From NCBI GenBank assembly GCA_964467255.1, contig CAYXPR010000001.1:185563-249562 (forward strand): a stretch of DNA of 64,000 bases. The letters are read 5' to 3'. Within the stretch, counting starts at the first letter, position 1; each line of letters begins with the position of its first letter. A model generated the notes under the pieces. The model was not told the origin of the DNA. It did no database searches and saw nothing but the letters and a program-made list of their open reading frames with translations. Both the position numbers and the translations under genes were made by a program. Below, piece by piece: positions 15,559-23,339 of this stretch. The DNA is from CAYXPR01 sp964467255 (lineage in GTDB: Bacteria; Pseudomonadota; Alphaproteobacteria; Rickettsiales; RGZB01).

Positions 15559-16466
15559 TGCCGACCGCCGCGGAGCAGCTGATGGCGCGCCTGCCCAAAG
15601 TGCGCGGCAGCTATCGACCCGATTATCAACTTTCCAAAATCAACTGGTTTCAAGTGGGCGGCCCGGCGGACGTGCTGTTCCGGCCGGAAGATTTTGACGA
15701 CCTAGTACACTTCTTGAAAGAAAAGCCGCAGGACATTCCAGTAACGCTGGTGGGTGTTGGCTCGAATCTTTTGGTGCGTGATGGTGGCGTGGAAGGCGTG
15801 GTGATTCGCCTTGCACGCGGCTTTACTGACATCACCGTGCAGGGCGATGAGGTTACCGCAGGCTGCGGCGCACTTGATGTGAACGTGGCGCTCACCGCGC
15901 AGCAGCATGGTGTGGGTGGCCTTGAGTTTTTAAGCGGCATCCCCGGCACAATTGGCGGCGCGCTCGTGATGAACGCCGGTGCGTATGGCAAAGAAACGAA
16001 AGACGTGCTGCTATGGGCTGAGGCGCTGGATGAAAAGGGCGGCATCCACCGCCTGACCTGCGAACAGATGCATTTCAGCTACCGCAAAAGTGGAGTGAAC
16101 CCGAACTGGATTTTTGTACGCGGCATTTTTAAAGGCCAGAAGGCAGAACCTGCCGCGATTGCAGAAAAAATGCAGCAGATTAACAGCCAGCGCGAAAGCA
16201 CACAGCCGGTGCGCGAACGCACCACTGGCAGCACCTTTGCGAACCCACCCGGTAAAAAAGCATGGCAACTGATTGACGAAGCCGGTGGCCGCGGGTTACA
16301 AATTGGTGGCGCGAAGATGTCGGACATGCATTGTAATTTTATGATTAACACCGGCACGGCGACTGCCGCTGACCTTGAGAATTTGGGGGAAGAAGTGCGT
16401 CGCCGCGTGAAAGAAAAAAGTGGTGTGGAACTGCACTGGGAAGTGCGCCGCATCGGCCGTAAATAA
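15558..16466 (+). CDS. murB: UDP-N-acetylenolpyruvoylglucosamine reductase
   Basis: The product is 302 aa, a type II-sized FAD enzyme. It reduces enolpyruvyl-UDP-GlcNAc to UDP-MurNAc with NADPH. FAD-binding motifs are FQVGGPADVLF near residue 32 and VGVGSNLLVRDGGVEG near residue 63. YRKSGVNPNWIFV holds the catalytic-site serine region, and GSTFANPPGKKAWQLIDEAG is the conserved substrate loop. The C-terminus has the usual HWEVRRIG. Its start overlaps the murC stop by one base. Position between murC and ddl is the common alphaproteobacterial arrangement. Confidence 0.96.
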   Translation: MPTAAEQLMARLPKVRGSYRPDYQLSKINWFQVGGPADVLFRPEDFDDLVHFLKEKPQDIPVTLVGVGSNLLVRDGGVEGVVIRLARGFTDITVQGDEVTAGCGALDVNVALTAQQHGVGGLEFLSGIPGTIGGALVMNAGAYGKETKDVLLWAEALDEKGGIHRLTCEQMHFSYRKSGVNPNWIFVRGIFKGQKAEPAAIAEKMQQINSQRESTQPVRERTTGSTFANPPGKKAWQLIDEAGGRGLQIGGAKMSDMHCNFMINTGTATAADLENLGEEVRRRVKEKSGVELHWEVRRIGRK

Positions 16467-16485
16467 AGAAACGTAGGTAAAGATC

Positions 16486-17400
16486 ATGGGTATTGTTCAC
16501 GTGGCTGTTCTGAAAGGCGGCCTTTCTGCAGAACGCGAAGTGTCGCTCAAAAGCGGGGGTGCTGTGGCAGAAGCATTGCGCAGCCTTGGCTATCGCGTGA
16601 CGGAGGTGGATATGGACCACGGCCTTGCGCAGCAGCTGGACAGCATTAAACCAAACGTGGTGTTTAATGCGCTGCATGGTACCTATGGCGAAGATGGTTG
16701 CGTGCCCGGCCTTTTGGAAGTAATGGGCATTCCTTATACGCACTCTGGTGTTCTGGCTTCTGCCGTGGCGATGGATAAGCCCATGGCCAAGCGCATTTTT
16801 GAAGGCGCAGGTATACGCTGCGCGCCGGGTAAAGTGGTGCGGGGCGAGGAGGCGATTAAAGGCCATGTGCTGGACAGGCCCTATGTGCTGAAGCCCGTGG
16901 CGAATGGCTCGAGCGTGGGCGTGTATATTGTGAAGAAGGGCGACCCTGTGCCTGTGAAGGCAGGAGATGTGGACCCTGAAGAATTGCTGCTGGCCGAAGA
17001 ATTCATCGAGGGTAAAGAACTGACCGTTGGTGTGATGGACGGCAAATTACTGGGCATTATTGAAGTGCGCCCCAAGCAAGGCTTTTACGATTATAAAAAC
17101 AAATATACCTCAGGTATGACGGAATATATTATTCCTGCGCCGATTGAGAAAAACATCGCCAAGAAAGTAGAAGAAATGGCCGTGAAAGCCCATGAAGTGC
17201 TTGGGTGCCGTGGCGTGAGTCGTGCGGATCTGCGCTTTGATGAAACCAAGGGCGAGAAGGGGCTGTATATGCTGGAGGTGAATACACATCCGGGCATGAC
17301 GGCGACATCGCTGGTGCCGAAAATGGCGGCAAGTCAAGGTATGAGCTTCCCCGATTTGGTGGAAAGAATTTTGAAAACCGCGCGGCTGGAAAATGCCTAG
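16486..17400 (+). CDS. ddl: D-alanine:D-alanine ligase
   Basis: The product is 304 aa, a compact DdlB-type ATP-grasp ligase. It joins two D-Ala residues for use by MurF. Motifs: LKGGLSAEREVSLKSG at the N-terminus, NALHGTYGEDGCVPGLLE near residue 64, KPVANGSSVGVYIV near 130 and the metal and ATP site LEVNTHPGMTATSLVPK near 265. The serine of the HSGVLASAVAMDK segment is in place. It starts 19 bases after murB and ends in an eight-base overlap with ftsQ. Confidence 0.96.
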   Translation: MGIVHVAVLKGGLSAEREVSLKSGGAVAEALRSLGYRVTEVDMDHGLAQQLDSIKPNVVFNALHGTYGEDGCVPGLLEVMGIPYTHSGVLASAVAMDKPMAKRIFEGAGIRCAPGKVVRGEEAIKGHVLDRPYVLKPVANGSSVGVYIVKKGDPVPVKAGDVDPEELLLAEEFIEGKELTVGVMDGKLLGIIEVRPKQGFYDYKNKYTSGMTEYIIPAPIEKNIAKKVEEMAVKAHEVLGCRGVSRADLRFDETKGEKGLYMLEVNTHPGMTATSLVPKMAASQGMSFPDLVERILKTARLENA

Positions 17401-18253
17401 GAAGCAGCAAAGGCCTGCCTATAAAACCTCACGCAGCTATGCGGATAAGAATAAACGCATTGCCTATAAACGCCGCGCACGCTTGTGGGTGCGACGCAGC
17501 GTGCATGTGGCACTGCTTTTATTGGTGCTTGGATTTTTGATCCACACGGGTTGGACGTGGTATCACGGGAATATCGGCACCATGCGTGAGAATTTTGGCT
17601 TGAAGCTGATTGAGTATTCGAAGAAGCTCGGCCTTACCCTTGAGAATGTGTACATCAGCGGCCAGTATAATCTGCAAACCGAAGAAGTAACGGAAGCGCT
17701 GGCACTGCGGCAGGGCGAACCCATTATGGATATTTCACTGAACGAGTTGAAAGATAAAGTGGAAGCGCTTGGCTGGGTGCGTGAAGCAACGATTGAGCGC
17801 CAGCTGCCCGGCACACTGCATGTACGCATTGTGGAGCGCCGCCCCGTGGCGATTTGGCAGAATCAGGGCGAGCTGCGGCTGGTGGATATTGAAGGAAAAA
17901 TTATCACCAAGGGCGTGGAGGGTGCAAAAGAGAATTTTGGCAACCTGCCGATTGTGGTAGGCGAAAATGCCAACGCGCATGTCAGTGTGGTATTTGGATT
18001 TTTAATGAAAGAACCCGAGCTTTTTATGCTGGTTTCTTCCGTAATTCGCGTGGGTGACAGGCGTTGGAATGTGCGCCTTAAAAACGGTATGGAAGTAAAG
18101 CTACCAGAGAAGCAGCCGGACGTTGCGTGGCGGTACTTCGGTAAGTTGAACCGCGAGAAGGCTATTTTAAAGCGCGATATTGAATCGGTTGATTTGCGCC
18201 TCCCTGACCGTGTTTTCATTAAAACACGCAACGGCCAAGCGATTACGCCATAG
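17393..18253 (+). CDS. ftsQ: Cell division protein FtsQ
   Basis: The product is 286 aa, bitopic. A strongly basic cytoplasmic tail (residues 1-35), one membrane helix at about 37-57, then a periplasmic POTRA domain (about 88-160: LENVYISGQYNLQTEEVTEAL, VREATIERQLPGTLHVRI, quoted in parts) and the beta domain (about 165-270, WRYFGKLNREKAILKRDIESVDLR in parts). It links FtsL/FtsB to early divisome proteins. The start overlaps the ddl stop. The ERRPVAIW motif after the POTRA domain is typical of FtsQ/DivIB. Confidence 0.93.
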   Translation: MPRKQQRPAYKTSRSYADKNKRIAYKRRARLWVRRSVHVALLLLVLGFLIHTGWTWYHGNIGTMRENFGLKLIEYSKKLGLTLENVYISGQYNLQTEEVTEALALRQGEPIMDISLNELKDKVEALGWVREATIERQLPGTLHVRIVERRPVAIWQNQGELRLVDIEGKIITKGVEGAKENFGNLPIVVGENANAHVSVVFGFLMKEPELFMLVSSVIRVGDRRWNVRLKNGMEVKLPEKQPDVAWRYFGKLNREKAILKRDIESVDLRLPDRVFIKTRNGQAITP

Positions 18254-18288
18254 CAAGCACCGGATTTTTTTGATACAACTATTGCCCT

Positions 18289-19545
18289 ATGCGTAGCGAA
18301 ATTATTGCCATACTGGATATTGGTAGCTCCAAAATTGTGTGCCTGATTGCCGAGGTGGACCCCAGTGGCCGCCCGAAAATTATTGGTATTGGGCATCAGG
18401 TGTCGCAGGGCATCCGCGGTGGTATGGTGATTGATATCAAGCAGGCCGAAGGCGCGATTGTGGCTGCTGTGCATGCCGCTGAAAAAATGGCAGGTGACAC
18501 GATTGACCGTGTGTTTATCAATGTGTCTGCCACGAACCTCACCTCGCGCAACCTGAAGGTGGAAACGAATATTTCCGGCACACAGGTGACAGACCGCGAC
18601 ATTCAGGAAATCATCAGCGAAGGCATTCAGTATTTTTCCAAAGATGATTTGGAAGTGCTGCACCCCATTCCGATGGATTATCAACTTGACCACACCGAGG
18701 GTATCCGCGACCCGCGCGGTATGACGGGCGACAAGCTCAGCACCAACATGCATGTGATTACCTCTTCCACCACGGCCATCAAAAACTTGGCGAACTGTCT
18801 GGCGCGTTGCCATCTGGATATTGAGGATTGCGTGGCAGCACCCTATGCCTCGGGCCTTGCATGTTTAACGGAAGATGAAAAAAATCTGGGCGTGATTTTG
18901 CTCGACATTGGTGGCGGAAATACCTCCGTTGCGGTGTTCGCTAACGGCAATATTACCTACACGAACAACGTGCCGATTGGCGGCCAGCACATTACGCGGG
19001 ATATTGCGCGCGGCCTTTCGACCTCACTGCACGCCGCAGAGCGCATCAAGACATTATACGGTTCGGCGGTGAGCATGCCCGGTGAGCGGCAGGAAGTGGT
19101 AGATGTGCCGATTTACGATGAGAACGCCGAAGAAGGTGTGGATGACCCGCGGGAGACGATGCATGTGTCGCGTGCGGAATTGATGAGCATCATCCGCCCG
19201 CGTGTGGAAGAAATTCTGGAATTGGCAAAAAAGAAAATCCGCGCCGCAGGTGCTGCTGAAACAGAAGGTTCACGCATTGTGCTGACGGGCGGCACCGCGC
19301 AGCTGATGGGTATTAAAGATTTAGCGGGTGAAGTGTTCGGCCGGCAGGCGCGCATCGGCAAGCCGAGTGTGGTGGAAGGCATGGCGGAGTCCACCAAGGG
19401 CCCAGCCTTTACCTGTGCGATCGGTATGCTGAAATACGCGCTGATAAAAGATGGTTTGGCGCCGGAGAACTTTGGTTCAGGTCATTCGCTGTTTACGCGC
19501 GGGAAGATCGGCAAACTGGTACAGTGGTTCCAGCAGAATTTTTAA
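18289..19545 (+). CDS. ftsA: Cell division actin-like protein FtsA
   Basis: The product is 418 aa, an actin-fold ATPase that tethers FtsZ to the membrane. ATP-site motifs are LDIGSSKIVCLIAEV near residue 7 and LLDIGGGNTSVAVF near residue 204; LTGGTAQLMGI lies near residue 328. The SHS2 (1C) domain is at about 85-165. The C-terminal KLVQWFQQNF is the amphipathic membrane-targeting helix. No ribosome binding site precedes ATG 18289. Unusually, ftsZ does not follow directly: two genes on the opposite strand occupy the next 820 bases, so ftsA is the last rightward gene of the operon. No terminator is visible at its end. Confidence 0.97.
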   Translation: MRSEIIAILDIGSSKIVCLIAEVDPSGRPKIIGIGHQVSQGIRGGMVIDIKQAEGAIVAAVHAAEKMAGDTIDRVFINVSATNLTSRNLKVETNISGTQVTDRDIQEIISEGIQYFSKDDLEVLHPIPMDYQLDHTEGIRDPRGMTGDKLSTNMHVITSSTTAIKNLANCLARCHLDIEDCVAAPYASGLACLTEDEKNLGVILLDIGGGNTSVAVFANGNITYTNNVPIGGQHITRDIARGLSTSLHAAERIKTLYGSAVSMPGERQEVVDVPIYDENAEEGVDDPRETMHVSRAELMSIIRPRVEEILELAKKKIRAAGAAETEGSRIVLTGGTAQLMGIKDLAGEVFGRQARIGKPSVVEGMAESTKGPAFTCAIGMLKYALIKDGLAPENFGSGHSLFTRGKIGKLVQWFQQNF

Positions 19546-19554
19546 GGCTATAAG

Positions 19555-19920
19555 TTAGCCGCGGGAAAAACCACTGCTTTTTGCGGGGCCGCTAGGTTGT
19601 TGCGGCGTAGGGGCGCTGACCTCATTATTTGCAGAAGAGGATGTTCCAAGCGCAAAATCCCTAGAGCTAAATTCACCTTGCGCCAGCACGCTACCAAAGC
19701 GGCCTTGGCTTTGCGGCGCTTCCTGTGCGCTTCTTACTTCAGCGCCATACTCGGATGATGCAACGGGTTCATGGCTGTGCTTTGTCTTAACATCAATGTC
19801 TTTTTCCGGCGGGTCAGCATCTCCGGCAATGAGGCCTACGACCAAAGTAAAGGCCTGCACAGCCTTTGCAAAAGTGGTGTTCCCATTCATTTTTTCCATT
19901 ATGCCCATGGTTCTTGCCAT
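19555..19920 (-). CDS. Unknown small protein with one hydrophobic segment (ftsA-ftsZ interval, gene 2)
   Basis: The product is 121 aa and is not recognised. Residues 17-34 form a hydrophobic segment FAKAVQAFTLVVGLIAGD, which resembles residues 31-49 of its neighbour (FMKWAKAALIVVAGLIPGD). The rest is polar and rich in Ser, Gln, Pro, Gly and Glu, probably disordered. It could be an uncleaved anchor or a signal peptide. The start ATG 19920 has no ribosome binding site, but TATAAT stands six bases before it on the minus strand, overlapping the stop of the upstream gene; ATGs at codons 5, 8 and 11 are alternatives. It converges on ftsA, ending nine bases from its stop. Rejected as a shadow because nothing lies on the other strand here. 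Confidence 0.6.
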   Translation of the reverse strand: MARTMGIMEKMNGNTTFAKAVQAFTLVVGLIAGDADPPEKDIDVKTKHSHEPVASSEYGAEVRSAQEAPQSQGRFGSVLAQGEFSSRDFALGTSSSANNEVSAPTPQQPSGPAKSSGFSRG

Positions 19921-19927
19921 TCCATAA

Positions 19928-20362
19928 TTATATAGATCTGCCGCCGTCTTTTTTTACCTCTGTTGAAGGCGTTTCAGACTGCGGCCTTTTTAAAATATGA
20001 CTAAGGATGGACGCAAGATCAACTGCGCCATTCTCTTTCAGTCTACCAGCAAAAGGCCTTTCGATCACTAGCCCGTTCGCTTGGGATACGGAAAGCGGTT
20101 TGCTTTCAACCGCTTTCTCATCGTCTTCCTGTTTTAAGCCGTCTTTTTGGTTAGAGGCGTGTAAGATAGTTTTGGCAGTATCATCCCTTTGAGTCTGTGT
20201 TTCGCCTCGGGCAAGATCGCCTGGAATTAAACCCGCCACGACGATGAGTGCCGCTTTGGCCCATTTCATGAAGGTCTCCGAAAGGCCAAATCGTAAATCG
20301 TGCGTAACTTCGTCGCGTCCGGCGAGCTTGTTTTCAGGGGCTGTATTGGGTTCATCTGGCAT
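19928..20362 (-). CDS. Unknown small protein with one hydrophobic segment (ftsA-ftsZ interval, gene 1)
   Basis: The product is 144 aa and is not recognised. A charged N-terminus (1-30) precedes a hydrophobic segment at 31-49 (WAKAALIVVAGLIPGD) shared with the next gene; the remainder is polar, Lys/Glu/Gln-rich, with one amphipathic stretch near 112-127 (AVDLASILSHILKRP). ATG 20362 has AGAGG seven bases upstream. An internal ATG at 20269 also has a good CGGAG site and would turn the hydrophobic stretch into an N-terminal signal-like sequence. A perfect TTAA-N7-TTAA box and a GATAGT -10-like hexamer (minus strand, 20388-20383) precede it, suggesting CtrA control. It is divergent from ftsZ and probably cotranscribed with the 121-aa gene. 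Confidence 0.62.
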   Translation of the reverse strand: MPDEPNTAPENKLAGRDEVTHDLRFGLSETFMKWAKAALIVVAGLIPGDLARGETQTQRDDTAKTILHASNQKDGLKQEDDEKAVESKPLSVSQANGLVIERPFAGRLKENGAVDLASILSHILKRPQSETPSTEVKKDGGRSI

Positions 20363-20397
20363 AAAAATACCTCTAGTTACAGACTATCGCAGATTTG

Positions 20398-20412
20398 TTA
20401 ATAAAACCTTAA
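20398..20412. promoter_or_regulatory. Candidate CtrA-binding site
   Basis: TTAA (20398-20401), seven bases, TTAA (20409-20412): an exact match to the full CtrA consensus of alphaproteobacteria. On the minus strand the second half-site reads TTAAC. It lies 36 bases upstream of the 144-aa gene, overlapping where a -35 would sit for GATAGT at 20388-20383, and about 200 bases upstream of ftsZ. A match of this length is expected about once by chance in a window this size, so position carries much of the weight. Confidence 0.5.
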
Positions 20413-20522
20413 TCCAGACGTAGACAGAGAAGAAAAAGCCATTGTAATTTGGCGCGGAGTGGTATCGAAATGGGCGGTTTTGCAGGGCAAAATGAGGCCG
20501 CCATTAAAAGGCGTTATGTGGT

Positions 20523-20560
20523 ATATTGTGGTTGCGGCGGCCACAATATGTTGATATAAA
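20523..20560 (+). promoter_or_regulatory. Candidate ftsZ promoter framed by a perfect inverted repeat
   Basis: The -35 candidate TTGCGG (20532-20537) and -10 candidate TATAAA (20555-20560) are 17 bases apart. A perfect 9-base inverted repeat, ATATTGTGG (20523-20531) and CCACAATAT (20541-20549), has the -35 box as the start of its 9-base loop. This is the geometry of an operator for a dimeric regulator. Predicted transcription starts near 20567, giving a leader of about 43 bases with AAGGAG before ftsZ. Confidence 0.5.
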
Positions 20561-20609
20561 TGGCTATTACTCGTTTATTTAACCCCCTGCATGTAGCTAA
20601 GGAGCGCAC

Positions 20610-22196
20610 ATGACCATTAACCTGCAACTGCCCAAAAAACCCTACCTGAAACCCTCAATCACCGTATTTGGGGTGGGTGGCGCAGGTGGTAATGCTGTGA
20701 ATAATATGATTTCCGCCCGTTTAGAGGGTGTGAATTTCGTGATTGCGAATACGGACGCGCAGGCGGTCGAACATTCGCTTTCCGAGCAGCGCATTCAGCT
20801 GGGTGAAAGCATTACGCAGGGTTTGGGTGCCGGTTCTTACCCAGAAGTGGGCCGCGCAGCGGCGGAGGAATCCACCGAAGAAGTATTAGATCATCTGCAA
20901 GGCAGCAACATGGTGTTCGTGACCGCCGGTATGGGCGGTGGTACGGGTACGGGTGCTGCGCCGGTGGTGGCGCGTCTTGCACGTGAGCAGGGCATCCTGA
21001 CGGTAGCTGTGGTGACCAAGCCATTCCATTTTGAAGGCTCGCACCGTATGCGTGTGGCCGAGCAGGGCATCGAAGAATTGCAGAAATATGTAGATACGCT
21101 GATTATCATTCCGAACCAGAATTTGTTCCGTGTGGCTGATAAAAGCACCACATTCAAAGATGCATTCAAAATGGCCGATGACGTGCTGCGCCAAGGTGTG
21201 CAGGGCATTACGGACCTGATGGTGATGCCGGGTCTTATCAACCTTGATTTTGCTGACATTCGCAGTGTGATGAGTGAAATGGGCAAAGCCATGATGGGCA
21301 CCGGTCAAGCGCAGGGCGATGGCCGTGCGACGCAGGCTGCCGAAGCTGCTATTTCCAACCCGCTGCTGGATAATGTTTCAATGAAAGGCGCCAAAGGCGT
21401 GCTCATTAATATTACGGGCGGTGCCGACCTGACGCTGTTTGAAGTGGATGAAGCCGCAAACCGCATCCGTGACGAAGTCGACCCTGATGCAAACATCATT
21501 TTCGGCTCTACGTTTGATGAAACACTGGAAGGCTCCATCCGTGTGTCGGTGGTGGCAACCGGTATTGAAAACGAAGTGGGCTATCAGCGCCGCGATACGC
21601 ACAAAGCCTCTGCGCCACAACAGCAGTCGCGCCGTGTAGAAACGCATGCCGTAGCCGCGCAGGATATATATGAAGAAGAAGCGCCCGCGCAGGCAATCCC
21701 TACGATTCGCCTGAAATCCGCCCGCCCGACAGAAGATCAGGTGAGCCCGATTGCTGCGAGCGTGCGTGACATTATTAAAGGTGCTGCACAGGATGAAGAT
21801 GAATCGGTGTTTATTGCACCGGAAGTGCTTGAGCCGGAAGAAATTCCAGTCGCGCAGTATCGTGCTACCAGCCCTGCGCCGCGTGCGCCGGAAGCAGATT
21901 CCCGCGCTGCTGCAGGCATGAAAGCAGAGGGCCGCCGTTTGAATATTGCGCCTGCTGTGACCCATGCTGATGTGCAGTCATCTGAAGATAATGACGCGGG
22001 GAGGCGCGGCCGCGGCTTCCCTTTTTTCGGTTTCGGAAATAGCCGCAGGGACGAAGTAGACGCACCACGCGAATATGAGCGTGCAGCGGTTTCTTCCTCG
22101 GTTAGCGTGAGCGAAAAATCCCGCGAGGAAGACCTTTTTGCCCGCGATGATTTAGATATTCCGGCGTATCTGCGCCGCACGAAACCCGCTAATTAA
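20610..22196 (+). CDS. ftsZ: Cell division GTPase FtsZ
   Basis: The product is 528 aa. The tubulin-like GTPase domain (about 15-325) has GVGGAGGNAVNNM and the signature loop GGGTGTGAAPV near residue 110, then NLDFADIRSVM (T7 loop). A long acidic, disordered linker (about 330-510) is typical of alphaproteobacteria. The C-terminal conserved peptide DLDIPAYLRR binds FtsA and other tethers. The start ATG 20610 has AAGGAG at suitable spacing. Unlike the usual arrangement it is separated from ftsA by about 1.06 kb holding two opposite-strand genes, and it appears to have its own promoter and terminator, so it is probably an independent transcription unit. Confidence 0.98.
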   Translation: MTINLQLPKKPYLKPSITVFGVGGAGGNAVNNMISARLEGVNFVIANTDAQAVEHSLSEQRIQLGESITQGLGAGSYPEVGRAAAEESTEEVLDHLQGSNMVFVTAGMGGGTGTGAAPVVARLAREQGILTVAVVTKPFHFEGSHRMRVAEQGIEELQKYVDTLIIIPNQNLFRVADKSTTFKDAFKMADDVLRQGVQGITDLMVMPGLINLDFADIRSVMSEMGKAMMGTGQAQGDGRATQAAEAAISNPLLDNVSMKGAKGVLINITGGADLTLFEVDEAANRIRDEVDPDANIIFGSTFDETLEGSIRVSVVATGIENEVGYQRRDTHKASAPQQQSRRVETHAVAAQDIYEEEAPAQAIPTIRLKSARPTEDQVSPIAASVRDIIKGAAQDEDESVFIAPEVLEPEEIPVAQYRATSPAPRAPEADSRAAAGMKAEGRRLNIAPAVTHADVQSSEDNDAGRRGRGFPFFGFGNSRRDEVDAPREYERAAVSSSVSVSEKSREEDLFARDDLDIPAYLRRTKPAN

Positions 22197-22214
22197 TTGG
22201 GTTTCCTGCGATTT

Positions 22215-22252
22215 ACAAAAAGAGGCAGTCCACACGGACTGCCTCTTTTTGT
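22215..22252 (+). terminator. Intrinsic terminator after ftsZ
   Basis: ACAAAAAGAGGCAGTCC (22215-22231), loop ACAC, then the perfect complement through 22252, including a run of T residues. The 17-pair stem with A and T tails would work in both directions. It closes the ftsZ unit before lpxC. Confidence 0.92.
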
Positions 22253-22294
22253 AACAATTTGTAACAAAGATTTCATTGCTCCGCCGCAGCCCTG

Positions 22295-22323
22295 TTGGTA
22301 CTTCTCATAGTTGAGAATAATTA
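22295..22323 (+). promoter_or_regulatory. Candidate lpxC promoter with palindrome in the spacer
   Basis: TTGGTA (22295-22300) and TAATTA (22318-22323) are 17 bases apart. The spacer contains the inverted repeat TTCTCA-TAGT-TGAGAA (22302-22317). It lies between the ftsZ terminator and lpxC, where a new promoter is needed. The palindrome could be an operator. Confidence 0.4.
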
Positions 22324-22346
22324 TTAACCATCAGGACTACCTTACC

Positions 22347-23252
22347 GTGACATTCCCCTACCAGCATACGCTTGCACATAAAATCAGCTGCGAAGGCATT
22401 GGCCTGCATACCGGCAAAAAGGTGAAAATGACGCTTCACCCTGCCGAAGAAGACGTAGGCATTGTATTCCGCCGTAACGATGTAAAAGGTGAAGCAGGTT
22501 ATATTCAAGCCAGCTATTTAAATGTTTCGAGCACGAACCTCGGCACAACGCTCACGAACAATGCAGGCTATTCGGTTGCAACGGTAGAGCACTTGATGGC
22601 AGCCTTCTGGGGCTGCAGCGTGGATAACGCCATGGTGGAACTGGATGGGCCAGAAATCCCTATTATGGATGGCAGCTCTGAACCGTTTGTGTTCTTGCTG
22701 GAATGCGCCAGTGTGGTGAAGCAAGCCAAACACCGCCGCGTGATTGAAGTATTGAAAAAAATAGAAGTGACGGACGACAATAAGCGCGTGGCGATTATGC
22801 CATCGGACAGCTTTTCTGTGAGCTTGGAAATAGATTTCCACGACAAGATTATCTCCAGCCAGTCCTGCGTATTTAACAGCGCCGACGTTTCTTTTAAGTC
22901 AGACCTGTGCCGCGCACGTTCTTTCTGCTTCGAGCATGAAGTGGATATGATGCGCAAAGCCGGCCTCGCTCAAGGCGGCTCGCTCGACAACGCCATTGTG
23001 GTGGGTAAAGAAGGCGTGCTGAATGAAGGCGGCCTTCGCTACCGTGATGAATTCGTGCGCCACAAGGTGCTGGACTGCATCGGTGATTTTTACCTGACGA
23101 ATGCATTTGTGCTGGGCCGTTTCCACGGCTTCCGCTCGGGCCATGCGCTCAACAACAAATTGCTGCGTAGCTTCTTTGCGGATAAAGACGCATGGCGCGT
23201 GGTGAAAGCGCCGGAAGAGCTGACCTTTCCGCCGAGTTTTGTGAACGCCTAA
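22347..23252 (+). CDS. lpxC: UDP-3-O-acyl-N-acetylglucosamine deacetylase LpxC
   Basis: The product is 301 aa from GTG 22347; it catalyses the committed step of lipid A synthesis. Zinc and catalytic motifs are visible: TVEHLMAAFWG near residue 74, the acyl-binding region GLAQGGSLDNAIVVG, and RHKVLDCIGDF with the second His and the Asp ligand near 240. HGFRSGHALNN near 260 holds the catalytic His. The GTG start is preferred because CAGGA lies about ten bases upstream; the frame also reads back to TTG 22311, which has no ribosome binding site. It follows ftsZ, as is usual in this class. LpxC is normally degraded by FtsH, encoded further right. Confidence 0.96.
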   Translation: MTFPYQHTLAHKISCEGIGLHTGKKVKMTLHPAEEDVGIVFRRNDVKGEAGYIQASYLNVSSTNLGTTLTNNAGYSVATVEHLMAAFWGCSVDNAMVELDGPEIPIMDGSSEPFVFLLECASVVKQAKHRRVIEVLKKIEVTDDNKRVAIMPSDSFSVSLEIDFHDKIISSQSCVFNSADVSFKSDLCRARSFCFEHEVDMMRKAGLAQGGSLDNAIVVGKEGVLNEGGLRYRDEFVRHKVLDCIGDFYLTNAFVLGRFHGFRSGHALNNKLLRSFFADKDAWRVVKAPEELTFPPSFVNA

Positions 23253-23327
23253 ACCTCGCGCACTATTTCCTTGAAAAATTGCTGTTTATCCGGCTTTATG
23301 GCCTAGCGGGAATGTGCCCGTGTGTAC

Positions 23328-23333
23328 TATAAT
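23328..23333 (+). promoter_or_regulatory. Consensus -10 box six bases before bamD ATG
   Basis: A perfect TATAAT stands at 23328-23333, followed by CAGGCT and the bamD ATG at 23340. Transcription would begin at about the A of the ATG, giving a leaderless message. No convincing -35 is visible at 17 bases upstream. Confidence 0.35.
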
Positions 23334-23339
23334 CAGGCT

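Noticed and set aside
17863..18813. 316-codon minus strand frame across ftsQ and ftsA
   Set aside because: Spans two well-supported genes on the other strand and reads as a typical antisense shadow.
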